Of a stretch of DNA of 13,430 nucleotides, positions 1 to 7,024 are shown in pieces. Origin of the DNA: Candidatus Hydrogenedentota bacterium (GTDB taxonomy: Bacteria > Hydrogenedentota > Hydrogenedentia > Hydrogenedentales > SLHB01); the NCBI GenBank assembly GCA_003557825.1, contig PWNM01000201.1:1-13430 (forward strand), written 5' to 3'. The position numbers were made by a program, and so were the translations under genes. Every line of letters starts with the position of its first letter. The first letter of the stretch is position 1. The notes below the pieces were generated by a model. It ran no database searches. It worked only from the letters and a program-made list of their open reading frames with translations, and had not been told where the DNA came from.

Positions 1-165
1 GAAGTGCTCACCCTCCGCGCATGTGTTTGTAGTCAAGATGGCGCCGGACGAATTGATGTATCCGCCGTAGGGGCTGTATCGGATGCCGAAGGGATCGGCC
101 GGGAAACGGCAGAACGGCTCCTTGAGCAAGGCGCAGCGGAACTGATTGGAGAACCCCATGGATAG
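1..165 (+). CDS. hemC: Porphobilinogen deaminase (hydroxymethylbilane synthase), C-terminal end, partial
   Basis: Frame 1 is open from the first base to a TAG at 163-165 and gives 54 residues. They read as the last domain of porphobilinogen deaminase: LRACVCSQDGAG, then VSAVGAVSD, then a closing helix ending EQGAAELIGEPHG. HemC joins four porphobilinogen units into hydroxymethylbilane in the cytoplasm. That product is the substrate of the HemD domain encoded by the next gene, which starts 8 bp before this stop, so the two are very probably co-transcribed and translationally coupled. The 5' part, including the cysteine that holds the dipyrromethane cofactor, lies outside the window. The call rests on this short tail plus the gene order, which agree well. 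Confidence 0.85.
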   Translation, partial: EVLTLRACVCSQDGAGRIDVSAVGAVSDAEGIGRETAERLLEQGAAELIGEPHG

Positions 166-1687
166 TCCTTCCGGCATCGTCTACCTGGTTGGCGCCGGTC
201 CCGGCGATCCGGGCCTACTCACCCTGCGGGGAAAGGAATGCCTGGAACAGGCCGATGTGGTCCTCTACGACGCGTTGGTCAATCCCCGATTGCTGACCTA
301 TGCTTCCCGTGCTTCGTGCGAATTCGTGGGCAAACGAGCGGGGAAGACCCGGACGCCTCAGGAGGAAATCAACCAGCGGCTGGTCGATTATGCCCAGGCG
401 GGTAAAGTCGTCGTGCGTCTTAAAGGGGGTGACCCCTTTGTGTTTGGCCGAGGCGGCGAAGAGGCCGAGGTTTTGGCCGAACAGGACATCCCGTTCGAGG
501 TCGTACCGGGCATTACGGCGGGTATCGCCGCCCCTGCCTACGCGGGTATTCCCGTCACCCATCGCGGCGTTGCTACGAGCTTGTCAATCATTACGGGACA
601 CCGCGACCCAACCTTGGGCGAAACGACCGTCGACCTCAGCGCCTTGGCACAGGAGGGTACCCTGGTGTTCTACATGGGCGTCGGCAATCTGACCCGGGTG
701 GTCGACGAATTGCGTCGGATTGGCCGCGACAGAGCGACGCCTATGGCGGTTATCGAACGGGGCACTTGGCCCGAGCAACGTACTGCTCTGGGAACGCTCG
801 ACACCATTGTTGCACGATGTCAGCAAGTCGGCATCGAGCCGCCTGCGTTGATCGTAGCCGGTGAGGTCGCGCGGTTACGGGAGCGACTGAACTGGTTTGA
901 GAGTCGCCCCTTGTATGGCCTGCGTGTTGCCGTAACTCGTTCTCAGGCCCATGTGAGCGGGCTAACTGCCCAACTCGAGGCATTGGGCGCATCGGTTTTT
1001 GAGTTCCCCACCATCGATATTGGGCTCGTCGACTCCGACGAACCGGCTAGCGCTTTTTCGGATTTCGACTGGATTGTGCTGACCAGCATCAATGGAGCCG
1101 ATGCCCTTTTTGCCCGCATGGATCGTCTTGGCCAGGATGCCCGGATGCTGGCCGGCGTGCGGCTCTGTGCCATTGGATCGGCCACGGCAGCCCGGCTGGA
1201 GCAACGGTTTCTGCACGTTGATCTGATGCCTGAGCGGTATGATGCCGAGCATACGCTGAGCGCCATTGTCGAAGCCGCCGAAAGCCTTGATGGGAAACGC
1301 ATCCTTCTCCCGCGGTCGGATCTTGCGCCCGGTTTTTTGCCGGATGAACTCCGCAAGCGCGGCGCGGAGGTAACCGAATGGATCGCCTATCGCACCATCC
1401 CGCCCGAGGCATCGCCCGAGATGATTGCGGCATTGGTTGCATGGCAGCCGCAAGTGGTGACTTTTACGAGCGGATCTACCGTGCGTAATTTCTGCGCGGC
1501 GCTGAGCGAAACGGAATTGGCCGACATCGCCGCCCATGCGGACTTCGCCGCTATTGGACCCGTAACCGCAAAGGCTGTAGCCGATGCCGGCCTGAACACA
1601 TCGATTCAGCCCGAGCAACACGACATACCATCGCTGGTAGCCGCTATTCGGGATTGGCATATGGCGCGAACTAACGGGTCAGATTAA
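158..1687 (+). CDS. cobA/hemD: Fused uroporphyrinogen-III C-methyltransferase / uroporphyrinogen-III synthase
   Basis: The protein has 509 residues and two enzymes in one chain. Residues about 6-245 are a SAM-dependent uroporphyrinogen-III methyltransferase (SUMT): glycine-rich GAGPGDPGLLTLRG at 12-25, RLKGGDPFVFGRGGEE at 87-102, PGITAGIAAPAYAGIPVTHRG region at 117-137, MGVGNL at 173-178 and PALIVAGEV at 229-237. From about 252 (LYGLRVAVTRSQ) to the end is a HemD domain, with LTSINGADALF, IGSATAARL, FTSGSTVRNF and IGPVTAKA segments. HemD cyclises hydroxymethylbilane to uroporphyrinogen III; SUMT methylates that to precorrin-2, the branch to siroheme and cobalamin. I chose the ATG at 158 because GGAG at 148-151 lies 6 nt upstream and the family usually starts just before the SGIVYLVGAG motif. 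A TTG at 146 in the same frame has no better support. It overlaps hemC by 8 bp. Its 3' end overlaps the convergent gene by 17 bp. Confidence 0.95.
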   Translation: MDSPSGIVYLVGAGPGDPGLLTLRGKECLEQADVVLYDALVNPRLLTYASRASCEFVGKRAGKTRTPQEEINQRLVDYAQAGKVVVRLKGGDPFVFGRGGEEAEVLAEQDIPFEVVPGITAGIAAPAYAGIPVTHRGVATSLSIITGHRDPTLGETTVDLSALAQEGTLVFYMGVGNLTRVVDELRRIGRDRATPMAVIERGTWPEQRTALGTLDTIVARCQQVGIEPPALIVAGEVARLRERLNWFESRPLYGLRVAVTRSQAHVSGLTAQLEALGASVFEFPTIDIGLVDSDEPASAFSDFDWIVLTSINGADALFARMDRLGQDARMLAGVRLCAIGSATAARLEQRFLHVDLMPERYDAEHTLSAIVEAAESLDGKRILLPRSDLAPGFLPDELRKRGAEVTEWIAYRTIPPEASPEMIAALVAWQPQVVTFTSGSTVRNFCAALSETELADIAAHADFAAIGPVTAKAVADAGLNTSIQPEQHDIPSLVAAIRDWHMARTNGSD

Positions 1688-2936
1688 GTCCGATCTGTAC
1701 ATCCGCCGTTTCACTGTGGTTGATAATGTTTTCGCCGCCCTGAAGTCGGCTGCCGGTGACGACGACGCCCTCGGCTCCTTCTTCAATGACGACCTGCGGT
1801 TTTCCGGTGTCGAAGAAATCGCACCCGTTGACGAGCACCGTGCCCCCCTTGACCTGAATGGCCGGAGCGTCGCTGCCCCATTCAGCAAAATGGCAGTTGT
1901 CGAGCATCACGGTACCCGCTCCATCGACAATCACCTGCGGAGAGGTGCCAGGACCTGCAGGCCAAAAGCCGGAATTTGAGAACTTCACAGGTCCCTGGTT
2001 GTCCGGTCCGACAATGACGGTCTGCATGATTTGGCTGTTGACAAAGGCCACGCCGGCGTGGGGCTGTACCGAGTCCACTTGAACCGCTACTGGACCGATG
2101 TCGCTACCGCATTGCGTTAGCACGGCATTGCCAGGACCATGGCCCGTGTCCACAAAGTGGAAGCCGATCTTCGGGAAGATCACAAAGCAATTGTGGAAGT
2201 ATTGCCAGTCGGTCTTGCCGATTAGAAATCCCACCAGGTTCTCTTTGAGCCAGTCGTAGAACTCTTGCGTATTGCCCTGAAACTCGTACCCTTCGTAGTT
2301 GATGCGGGTCCAAGCGTTTGGATTGAAGTGGACATTTTCGACCCGGCCGATGTCCGTGCATCGGTCGATGAAGATGCCCAAGCGGAGCGGCTGTCCGTAT
2401 ACATTGCGGATGTAGTGCATCTCGGTCCAGTTTGTGCCGACATCGATGGCTTTCCATGGATTGATCAGTGTCATGTCGATGATATTGGGATGGGTGCCAT
2501 CGCTTTGGATGGTCCATGGATAGGGTACGATATCGTTCGGATCCTGGTTGGGATAGAAAATGGTCATGCCCCGTATCGTGGTGCTTCGTTTCATCTGAAT
2601 CAGGGGCGGCCCATCTTCCGTACCATGGGAGCCCGTTGCCAGGATTAGGGTACCTTGGCCTTCGTAGGTCGAATGCGGCCCTTCCCATTCTCCTCGCAAC
2701 GCAACGCCCGTCGGGATGGTCAAACTACCTTCGACCAAGTATTTCCCCTTGGGCATAAACACAATGCCGCCCTCATCGGCCGCGGCTGCGTCCAGCGCCG
2801 CCTGTATGGCCGCCGTATCGTCAGTCGTACCGTCGGCGACGGCCCCGTGGTCAAGGACATTGATGGGGCTTTGCGCTCCTGCGGCGCCCATGGCCGCCAG
2901 ACCCAAGGCTATCGAAATCACAATCAACTGCTGCAT
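1671..2936 (-). CDS. Secreted right-handed beta-helix protein, pectate lyase superfamily fold
   Basis: The protein has 421 residues. The first 21 or so form a hydrophobic signal peptide (VISIALGLAAMGAAGA, likely cut after AGA), so it is exported. The mature protein opens with INVLDHGAVADGTTDDTAAI at 25-44, the signature of the Pectate_lyase_3 family, followed by VFMPKGKYLV and many short beta-strand, Gly/Asn-rich turns as in parallel beta-helices. Members of this fold include pectate lyases, other polysaccharide lyases and glycosidases, so the substrate cannot be named. Start: the ATG at 2934-2936 has AGAGGAG 8 nt upstream; a GTG three codons earlier overlaps that Shine-Dalgarno and is unlikely. 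The signal peptide lacks the usual Lys/Arg in its first residues, which is odd. It has a promoter of its own and converges on the cobA/hemD gene with a 17-bp overlap. The GH43-like gene far to the right may share its carbohydrate theme. Confidence 0.85.
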   Translation of the reverse strand: MQQLIVISIALGLAAMGAAGAQSPINVLDHGAVADGTTDDTAAIQAALDAAAADEGGIVFMPKGKYLVEGSLTIPTGVALRGEWEGPHSTYEGQGTLILATGSHGTEDGPPLIQMKRSTTIRGMTIFYPNQDPNDIVPYPWTIQSDGTHPNIIDMTLINPWKAIDVGTNWTEMHYIRNVYGQPLRLGIFIDRCTDIGRVENVHFNPNAWTRINYEGYEFQGNTQEFYDWLKENLVGFLIGKTDWQYFHNCFVIFPKIGFHFVDTGHGPGNAVLTQCGSDIGPVAVQVDSVQPHAGVAFVNSQIMQTVIVGPDNQGPVKFSNSGFWPAGPGTSPQVIVDGAGTVMLDNCHFAEWGSDAPAIQVKGGTVLVNGCDFFDTGKPQVVIEEGAEGVVVTGSRLQGGENIINHSETADVQIGLNLTR

Positions 2937-2990
2937 GGCCTCCACTCCTCTTGGTTAAAAGTTGCGTTTTCCATATCACCTGCGGACCTC

Positions 2991-3018
2991 ATTATATCGA
3001 TATTCCAAAGCGGAGCAA
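2991..3018 (-). promoter_or_regulatory. Candidate promoter of the beta-helix gene
   Basis: On the minus strand a perfect TATAAT lies at 2996-2991, and 16 bp upstream is TTGCTC at 3018-3013, a half match to the -35 consensus. Transcription would start near 2984, about 48 nt before the ATG at 2936. The 295-bp gap between this gene and the divergent regulator gene is AT-rich and holds the signals of both. No equally good -35/-10 pair was found for the plus-strand gene; the AT-rich run around 3131-3166 is the likeliest place. Confidence 0.5.
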
Positions 3019-3170
3019 ATAGTCCACGACACAAACGATCGCTCTTGTCCATATTCCCTTTATTATGCTATTCTATTATTGGAGAAGGTGAAGCTTAAGG
3101 AAGACATTAACGGTGTTCCGTGCGTCGTGTTGTTTATATAGTTATTCTTGAATTAATTGCATAATAAGGA

Positions 3171-3212
3171 CGCCTGTCGAGCAGTTTGCTCCGTATGGAA
3201 AGCGGGCAGGCG
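3171..3212 (+). promoter_or_regulatory. Foldable 5' leader just upstream of the response regulator RBS
   Basis: Bases 3171-3178 (CGCCTGTC) can pair with 3205-3212 (GGCAGGCG), giving 8 pairs including one T-G. Directly inside, GAGCA at 3179-3183 pairs with TGCTC at 3187-3191 around a 3-nt loop, and 13 bases (3192-3204) stay unpaired. The fold ends 4 nt before the AAGGAG ribosome binding site at 3217-3222. It could modulate translation of the TTG-started gene at 3232. It does not resemble the c-di-GMP riboswitch consensus I know, and pairing by chance cannot be excluded. Confidence 0.35.
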
Positions 3213-3231
3213 GATCAAGGAGATCGTTTAA

Positions 3232-4149
3232 TTGGCCAAAATTGTTGTAGTGGACGATGATAAACAAACCAGAGAGTCGCTTTCGCGGGCGTTAACGGCC
3301 GCGGGGCACGAATGCATTTGTCTCGATTCGGGTCGAAATGTCGTTGATATGCTTCGGCGAGAAAATCCGTCGGTTTTATTGCTGGATATCATGCTACCCG
3401 GTAACTCCGGATTCGAAGTTTGCCGCGAAATACGACGCGATCCTGAGTTATACATGCTACCCATTTTGATGATCTCGGCGATGAATAGCGAAGAGGAGGT
3501 AGCTCATGGTTTGGCTCAAGGCGCGGACGACTACCTCGGGAAACCATTTGACCAGAAGAATCTTATCAGCCGCATTGACATGCTATTACGGACCACGGCT
3601 ACGGCGACGGACTCGGATAGCCTGACCAACCTGCCTGGGGCGGACCTGACGAAGCGCGAGGTGCAGCGTCGGTTGAGTTCCCGTGATACCTTTGCTCTGG
3701 GCTGCGTTGAGTTGGTTGGGATTCGCGAATATGGCCGCACCTTTGGCGCAGACGCGCGCAACAAGGTGATTCGGCATTTGGGGCGGGCTTTACGGGCCTG
3801 TGGGGAACGCACGGGCAATGAGGGATTCTATGTCGGTCACATGGGCGGCGGACATTTCGTCTGCATTCTTGGACCGCGGGAGGTTCAGTCCTTTTGTTCG
3901 GCCGTTCAGAAGCTATGGGCCGATCACGTCGAGAAGCTTCGTGAGCAAATAGGCGAGCAAAACTACCAGCCCAAGCCAGATGAACAGCCCCTGTCAGGCC
4001 CCGATGTGCTCATTTGCGTGACGATGACTGACCCCAAGGCGACGACCTCGCCCCAACACCTTTTCGAGATCTTGGCACAGCTTCGCCATAAGGCTTTGGA
4101 AACCCGAAAAGGCGGGATTTACATTGATCGGCGCGTCGAAACGCGATAA
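3232..4149 (+). CDS. Response regulator with degenerate GGDEF-like C-terminal domain
   Basis: The protein has 305 residues. Residues 1-120 are a receiver domain with the full phosphorylation set: acidic D8/D9/D10, phospho-acceptor D52 in LLLDIMLPG, S82 in the switch position and K104 in LGKPF. After a short linker, residues about 127-290 look like a GGDEF (diguanylate cyclase) domain: DSLTNLPGADLTKREVQRRL is the usual opening and EYGRTFGADARNKVIRHLG matches the helix after the metal site. The signature is GGGHF at 204-208 instead of GGDEF, and the first metal-binding Asp is Glu159 (CVELVG). Cyclase activity is therefore unlikely; it may bind a nucleotide or a partner instead. TTG is the start: AAGGAG at 3217-3222 sits 9 nt upstream and the receiver domain begins at once. 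No sensor kinase lies next to it. A small CGCGT/ACGCG hairpin covers its last codons, without a T-run. Confidence 0.85.
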   Translation: MAKIVVVDDDKQTRESLSRALTAAGHECICLDSGRNVVDMLRRENPSVLLLDIMLPGNSGFEVCREIRRDPELYMLPILMISAMNSEEEVAHGLAQGADDYLGKPFDQKNLISRIDMLLRTTATATDSDSLTNLPGADLTKREVQRRLSSRDTFALGCVELVGIREYGRTFGADARNKVIRHLGRALRACGERTGNEGFYVGHMGGGHFVCILGPREVQSFCSAVQKLWADHVEKLREQIGEQNYQPKPDEQPLSGPDVLICVTMTDPKATTSPQHLFEILAQLRHKALETRKGGIYIDRRVETR

Positions 4150-4226
4150 GCCGGTTATAATTGATGAGTGATAACCTTCTGATTCCCAGTATGTTAGCAG
4201 GGGTTTTCGGTTCTCCGCATATGGAT

Positions 4227-4256
4227 TTGACAAAAAAAGCTCGATTTGTGTATCAT
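4227..4256 (+). promoter_or_regulatory. Sigma70-type promoter of the tRNA pair
   Basis: A perfect TTGACA at 4227-4232 is followed after 18 bp by TATCAT at 4251-4256. Start of transcription would fall near 4263, six bases before the mature tRNA-Phe 5' end. This placement and the strong -35 fit a stable-RNA promoter. Confidence 0.75.
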
Positions 4257-4268
4257 CTCCTACGCGGT

Positions 4269-4344
<76 letters not shown>

Positions 4345-4351
4345 TTTTTAT

Positions 4352-4427
4352 GCTGGATTAGCTCAGCTGGTAGAGCACGTCACTCGTAATGACGGGGTCC
4401 GGGGTTCGAGTCCCCGATCCAGCTCCA
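4352..4427 (+). tRNA. tRNA-Thr (anticodon CGT)
   Basis: The 76 bases form a complete cloverleaf. The acceptor stem GCTGGAT/ATCCAGC pairs perfectly, the D arm is GCTC/GAGC, and the anticodon stem CGTCA/TGACG holds CTCGTAA with CGT at 4385-4387, reading ACG codons. The T arm is CGGGG/CCCCG with TTCGAGT. The CCA end is encoded at 4425-4427. It is the second gene of the two-tRNA transcript. Confidence 0.98.
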
Positions 4428-4497
4428 GCATGTCTTGAACAGCGGGATCCTACTAGATGGTTCCCTCAGTATTCCCGAGGCGTATTGGCGGTTGGGG

Positions 4498-4527
4498 AGG
4501 CTCAGACTTTCCGAAGCGTGCCTTTTT
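4498..4527 (+). terminator. Weak candidate terminator behind the tRNA pair
   Basis: AGGC at 4498-4501 can pair with GCCT at 4520-4523, and CTT/AAG pairs inside it around a short loop, with an internal loop between the two stems. Five T residues follow (4523-4527). The stem is short and interrupted, so this is only a candidate. It lies 71 nt downstream of the tRNA-Thr CCA and 40 nt upstream of the next start codon. Confidence 0.3.
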
Positions 4528-4566
4528 CTGGAAATTTAACCACTATAGGGTATATGCGGACCAGAT

Positions 4567-5139
4567 ATGAAAGAATCATTCAGCACCTCTGAAGTTGCAG
4601 TATATTGCCATGTCACGGCCGACACCATTCGGAAATGGGCCGAGGCGGGGCGTATCCGTGTATTTAAAACGCCCGGCGGCCACCGGCGCATCCGGCGTGA
4701 AGATCTCCTCACCTTTCTGCGCGATAACAGCATTCCTATCCACAGTGATTTGAAGGATGAGGGAGTTAAAATCCTGGTCGTCGAAAGTGAACGATCTGTT
4801 GTAACCGGCTTGCGACGGTTTCTCGAGCAGGCCCGAGTGCCCTTTGTGGTTGAGACGGCGTCAGATGGTTTTGACGCGGGCCATAAGATGGCAATGTTCC
4901 AGCCGGATGTGGTCTTTATCGACCTGCAATTGCCGGAAGTGGACGGTCTCGAGCTGTGCCGCCGGATTAAAGAAAAGGCGGATTATTCAGCAACCCAGAT
5001 CATCGCCATGAGCCCGGCCGGAGACAATGACTTTGCCATGCGCGCGTTGTCGGCGGGGGCCACGGCCAATTTGCCCAAACCGTTTACGCCCGATGATCTA
5101 CGCCGCACATTGGCGCACGTGGGTGTTGAGGTAGGATAA
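4567..5139 (+). CDS. MerR-like helix-turn-helix fused to a receiver domain
   Basis: The protein has 190 residues. Residues 5-53 are a winged helix-turn-helix of the MerR/BldC/excisionase type: TSEVAVYCHVTADTIRKWAE, then the wing TPGGHRRIRREDLLTFL. Residues about 67-188 are a receiver domain: ILVVE at 69-73, phospho-acceptor D119 in VVFIDLQLPEVDGLELC, S149, and K171 in LPKPF. The acidic pair that binds magnesium is E73-S74-E75 rather than the common Asp pair, so phosphorylation may be weaker or absent. The DNA-binding part precedes the receiver, the reverse of OmpR/NarL regulators. The family's targets are not known to me. The ATG is preceded only by a poor Shine-Dalgarno (GGA 6 nt upstream). 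A strong terminator follows, so the gene appears monocistronic. It is separated from the other receiver gene only by the tRNA pair. No histidine kinase is adjacent. Confidence 0.88.
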   Translation: MKESFSTSEVAVYCHVTADTIRKWAEAGRIRVFKTPGGHRRIRREDLLTFLRDNSIPIHSDLKDEGVKILVVESERSVVTGLRRFLEQARVPFVVETASDGFDAGHKMAMFQPDVVFIDLQLPEVDGLELCRRIKEKADYSATQIIAMSPAGDNDFAMRALSAGATANLPKPFTPDDLRRTLAHVGVEVG

Positions 5140-5165
5140 AGCACCACATTATTGTTCGATTGTTT

Positions 5166-5199
5166 GTTCCCTTGAGGTCGTCCTCAAGGGAACTTTTTT
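5166..5199 (+). terminator. Rho-independent terminator of the HTH-receiver gene
   Basis: A perfect 12-bp stem, GTTCCCTTGAGG at 5166-5177 with CCTCAAGGGAAC at 5182-5193, closes a TCGT loop and is followed by six T residues (5194-5199). It lies 26 nt after the stop codon at 5139 and isolates that gene from the lipoprotein gene downstream. Confidence 0.95.
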
Positions 5200-5288
5200 A
5201 TCTTTACAGGGATTTTGCTGTACACTGTTAGCGTTTGGTTGTCAGGATGAGGCAAAACGAAACCAACCACAATCAAAGGAACGATATC

Positions 5289-5768
5289 ATGCCAGACGGA
5301 TGGATGCGATGTGCCGCTTCGCTTTTTTTATGCATGCTCATAGTGTTGGCTGCCGGATGTTTACCGACCAGATTTGAGGACGTGTGGGGGTATAATCAGG
5401 TCGAACTGCGCAATCGGGGGGATCGGCCTATCGAATCGTTTTTTGTTGTACGGAGCGATCAACCTACACGCGGTGAAGACTACATCGATCTGGATGGGGG
5501 ACTGCTACCCGAGCGAAGCGTTATCGCCGACGGCCTTCGCAACGGTACCTATACGCTCGAGATTGACTTTTTTATTAGCGGCGAAGAGCAAGGCAATCCC
5601 GATCTACCCCCCAGAAAAGTTACCCAAAAACTACCCAATGTGAATCTACAATGGGGTGAAACCTTCACATGGCACTGGTACGGTCCGGATGAGAATCTTA
5701 TTCCCGAACCGCTTCCTCCCGATGAGGAACCATTTAACGGGGGTCCCGTAATCGATCTGGAAGGCTGA
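5289..5768 (+). CDS. Predicted lipoprotein of unknown function
   Basis: The protein has 159 residues. The N-terminus is a lipoprotein signal: MR, a hydrophobic stretch (ASLFLCMLIVLAAG) and a lipobox-like LAAGC with Cys24 as the likely acylated residue. The rest is rich in beta-strand patterns (YNQVELRNRGDRPIESFFVV; NGTYTLEIDFFISG; ETFTWHWYG) and probably folds as a small beta-sandwich. The C-terminus is acidic and proline-rich (PEPLPPDEEPFNGG). I do not recognise a named family. The ATG at 5289 has AAAGGA at 5275-5280, 8 nt upstream; an in-frame GTG at 5235 would put a polar, unneeded extension before the signal peptide. It stands alone between a terminator and the acetyltransferase gene, so context gives little about its role. 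Confidence 0.75.
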   Translation: MPDGWMRCAASLFLCMLIVLAAGCLPTRFEDVWGYNQVELRNRGDRPIESFFVVRSDQPTRGEDYIDLDGGLLPERSVIADGLRNGTYTLEIDFFISGEEQGNPDLPPRKVTQKLPNVNLQWGETFTWHWYGPDENLIPEPLPPDEEPFNGGPVIDLEG

Positions 5769-5777
5769 GTTTTCCTC

Positions 5778-5804
5778 GGCCCATAATGATGATGTATTGG
5801 GGCC
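5778..5804 (+). terminator. Possible weak terminator hairpin after the lipoprotein gene
   Basis: GGCCC at 5778-5782 pairs with GGGCC at 5800-5804 around a 17-nt AT-rich loop, 9 nt past the stop codon. An A-T pair can be added across one bulged G. No clean T-run follows, only a broken one (ATCTTTTC at about 5814-5821). The remaining bases up to the next start at 5912 show no other clear signal apart from that gene's AAAGG ribosome binding site. Confidence 0.25.
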
Positions 5805-5911
5805 TGTGATACATATCTTTTCTAAGGGTGTCATTTATGGTCATGTAGAGGTGCACGACAAATTGGGGGTTCCAAATGGGGGTATCTCCAAGGCAATAGA
5901 AAGGTCAAACA

Positions 5912-7021
5912 GTGGACGGTCCTCGCGCAGTTGCGTCAAGCGAGTTGCTTTCATTAGGTGAACTGGTTGATACCGTATTCCGAAGCGGCGGAACCGGGGA
6001 GATGTTTCGCCTTTTTCCCACCTTCCTGGTCGAAGACAACGCCCACAACCTGTTGGTTTTCAGGGACGACAGTCGGATCGTCAGCCATGTCGGCATGGCC
6101 TTACACTGGGCGTGTATCGAGGGGTGTACCGTGGGAGTCGCCTGCATCGGCGCCGTGGCCACCTATGAATCCCATAGAGGCCAGGGTATGGCCTCGCAAC
6201 TGATGGACTTTGCATGCCGCCAAGCACAGGAATGGGGCACCGATTTCATGATGATCTCCGGCGGACGAGGACTCTATCGCCGTCTGGGCGCAGCCGACGT
6301 CGGCCATGATTACGAAGTTGAAATTGACGCCGCCGCTGCCACGGCTCTTCAGGATGGTACCTTTACCCTTACGTCCTTTCATACCAATGATCTGACTGCA
6401 TGCGCTGCACTGTATGCCACCCGAGCCGCCCACTATCTCCGTCCTGTGGACGATTGGGAGGCCTTTACCCGGGCGAAGGTCTGCATGTGCAACGACGTGG
6501 ACATCTGGGTTGTCCGGCGGGGAGAGACCATTTGCGGCTATTGTGCTACGGATTATGATACTGCCAAATCACAGGTGCGGGTGTTCGAGTTTGCAGGGGA
6601 TGCCGTAGCCATTGCGGCCGCGCTCAAGCCGCTCATCAACCATTATGAGGCCGCCGCCGTCGGTTTGCACCTCGAACCGGGCGATCGAACGCTTCATGAG
6701 CTGTTGACGCAAGCAGGGGTGGGGGGTGCGCCGGCGATTACCTCCGGTACCATGTTGCTGCTCGATGTCCCCCGGTTGATTGACCGGTTCCAGCCGCTTT
6801 TCCAGGCCCGTCTCGGACGAACCGCTACCGAGCGGCTGGCCGTGGAAGCCGAAGACGGCGGAGCCTACCGGTTTACCCTTGGCAGCGCCAGTTGGACGGC
6901 GCCAGGGAAAATGGAAGCGGCCCAGTTCTTATTTGGGCACCCCGAGTTTCCGCAGCGACCGGCGCCATTTGACGCGGCGTTGCCTATATCTACACTTTGG
7001 TATGGCTTTGACTACGTATAG
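5912..7021 (+). CDS. GNAT-family N-acetyltransferase, Eis-like
   Basis: The protein has 369 residues. A GNAT acetyltransferase domain fills the N-terminal part. Motif A is IGAVATYESHRGQGMASQLM at 79-98, with the acetyl-CoA pyrophosphate loop R89-G-Q-G-M-A94. The next strand and helix (FMMISGGRGLYRRLGAADVG at 112-131) fit motif B with the typical YxxLG turn. The middle part (about 150-260) looks like a second GNAT-like half, and the last 100 residues resemble the sterol-carrier-like tail of Eis proteins. Eis enzymes acetylate amines such as aminoglycosides; the natural substrate here is unknown. GTG is the start, with AAAGG at 5900-5904 placed 7 nt upstream. No signal peptide, so it is cytoplasmic. 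It converges on mutS with only 3 bp between the stop codons, so any terminator must lie inside the opposing gene. Confidence 0.82.
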   Translation: MDGPRAVASSELLSLGELVDTVFRSGGTGEMFRLFPTFLVEDNAHNLLVFRDDSRIVSHVGMALHWACIEGCTVGVACIGAVATYESHRGQGMASQLMDFACRQAQEWGTDFMMISGGRGLYRRLGAADVGHDYEVEIDAAAATALQDGTFTLTSFHTNDLTACAALYATRAAHYLRPVDDWEAFTRAKVCMCNDVDIWVVRRGETICGYCATDYDTAKSQVRVFEFAGDAVAIAAALKPLINHYEAAAVGLHLEPGDRTLHELLTQAGVGGAPAITSGTMLLLDVPRLIDRFQPLFQARLGRTATERLAVEAEDGGAYRFTLGSASWTAPGKMEAAQFLFGHPEFPQRPAPFDAALPISTLWYGFDYV

Positions 7022-7024
7022 TCG

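Noticed and set aside
190..194. Loss of the catalytic acid in the GH43-like protein (residues 190-194 TDGPF instead of EGP)
   Set aside because: The DGP form with an upstream HEW motif appears to be normal in a subgroup of GH43-like proteins, so it is not clear evidence of inactivation. Positions here are protein residues of the gene at 11791-12684.
962..1660. 232-codon minus-strand open frame
   Set aside because: Antisense to the HemD half of the fusion protein, which is clearly coding.
2104..2688. 194-codon minus-strand frame inside the beta-helix gene
   Set aside because: A different frame of the same strand with scrambled composition; the beta-helix frame has signal peptide, family signature and ribosome binding site.
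3121..3231. c-di-GMP riboswitch before the GGDEF-like gene
   Set aside because: The leader can fold, but it lacks the conserved receptor motifs of the GEMM riboswitch as I know them.
4352..4566. Integration site (att) at the tRNA-Thr 3' end
   Set aside because: No integrase gene and no second copy of the tRNA 3' end is visible in the window.
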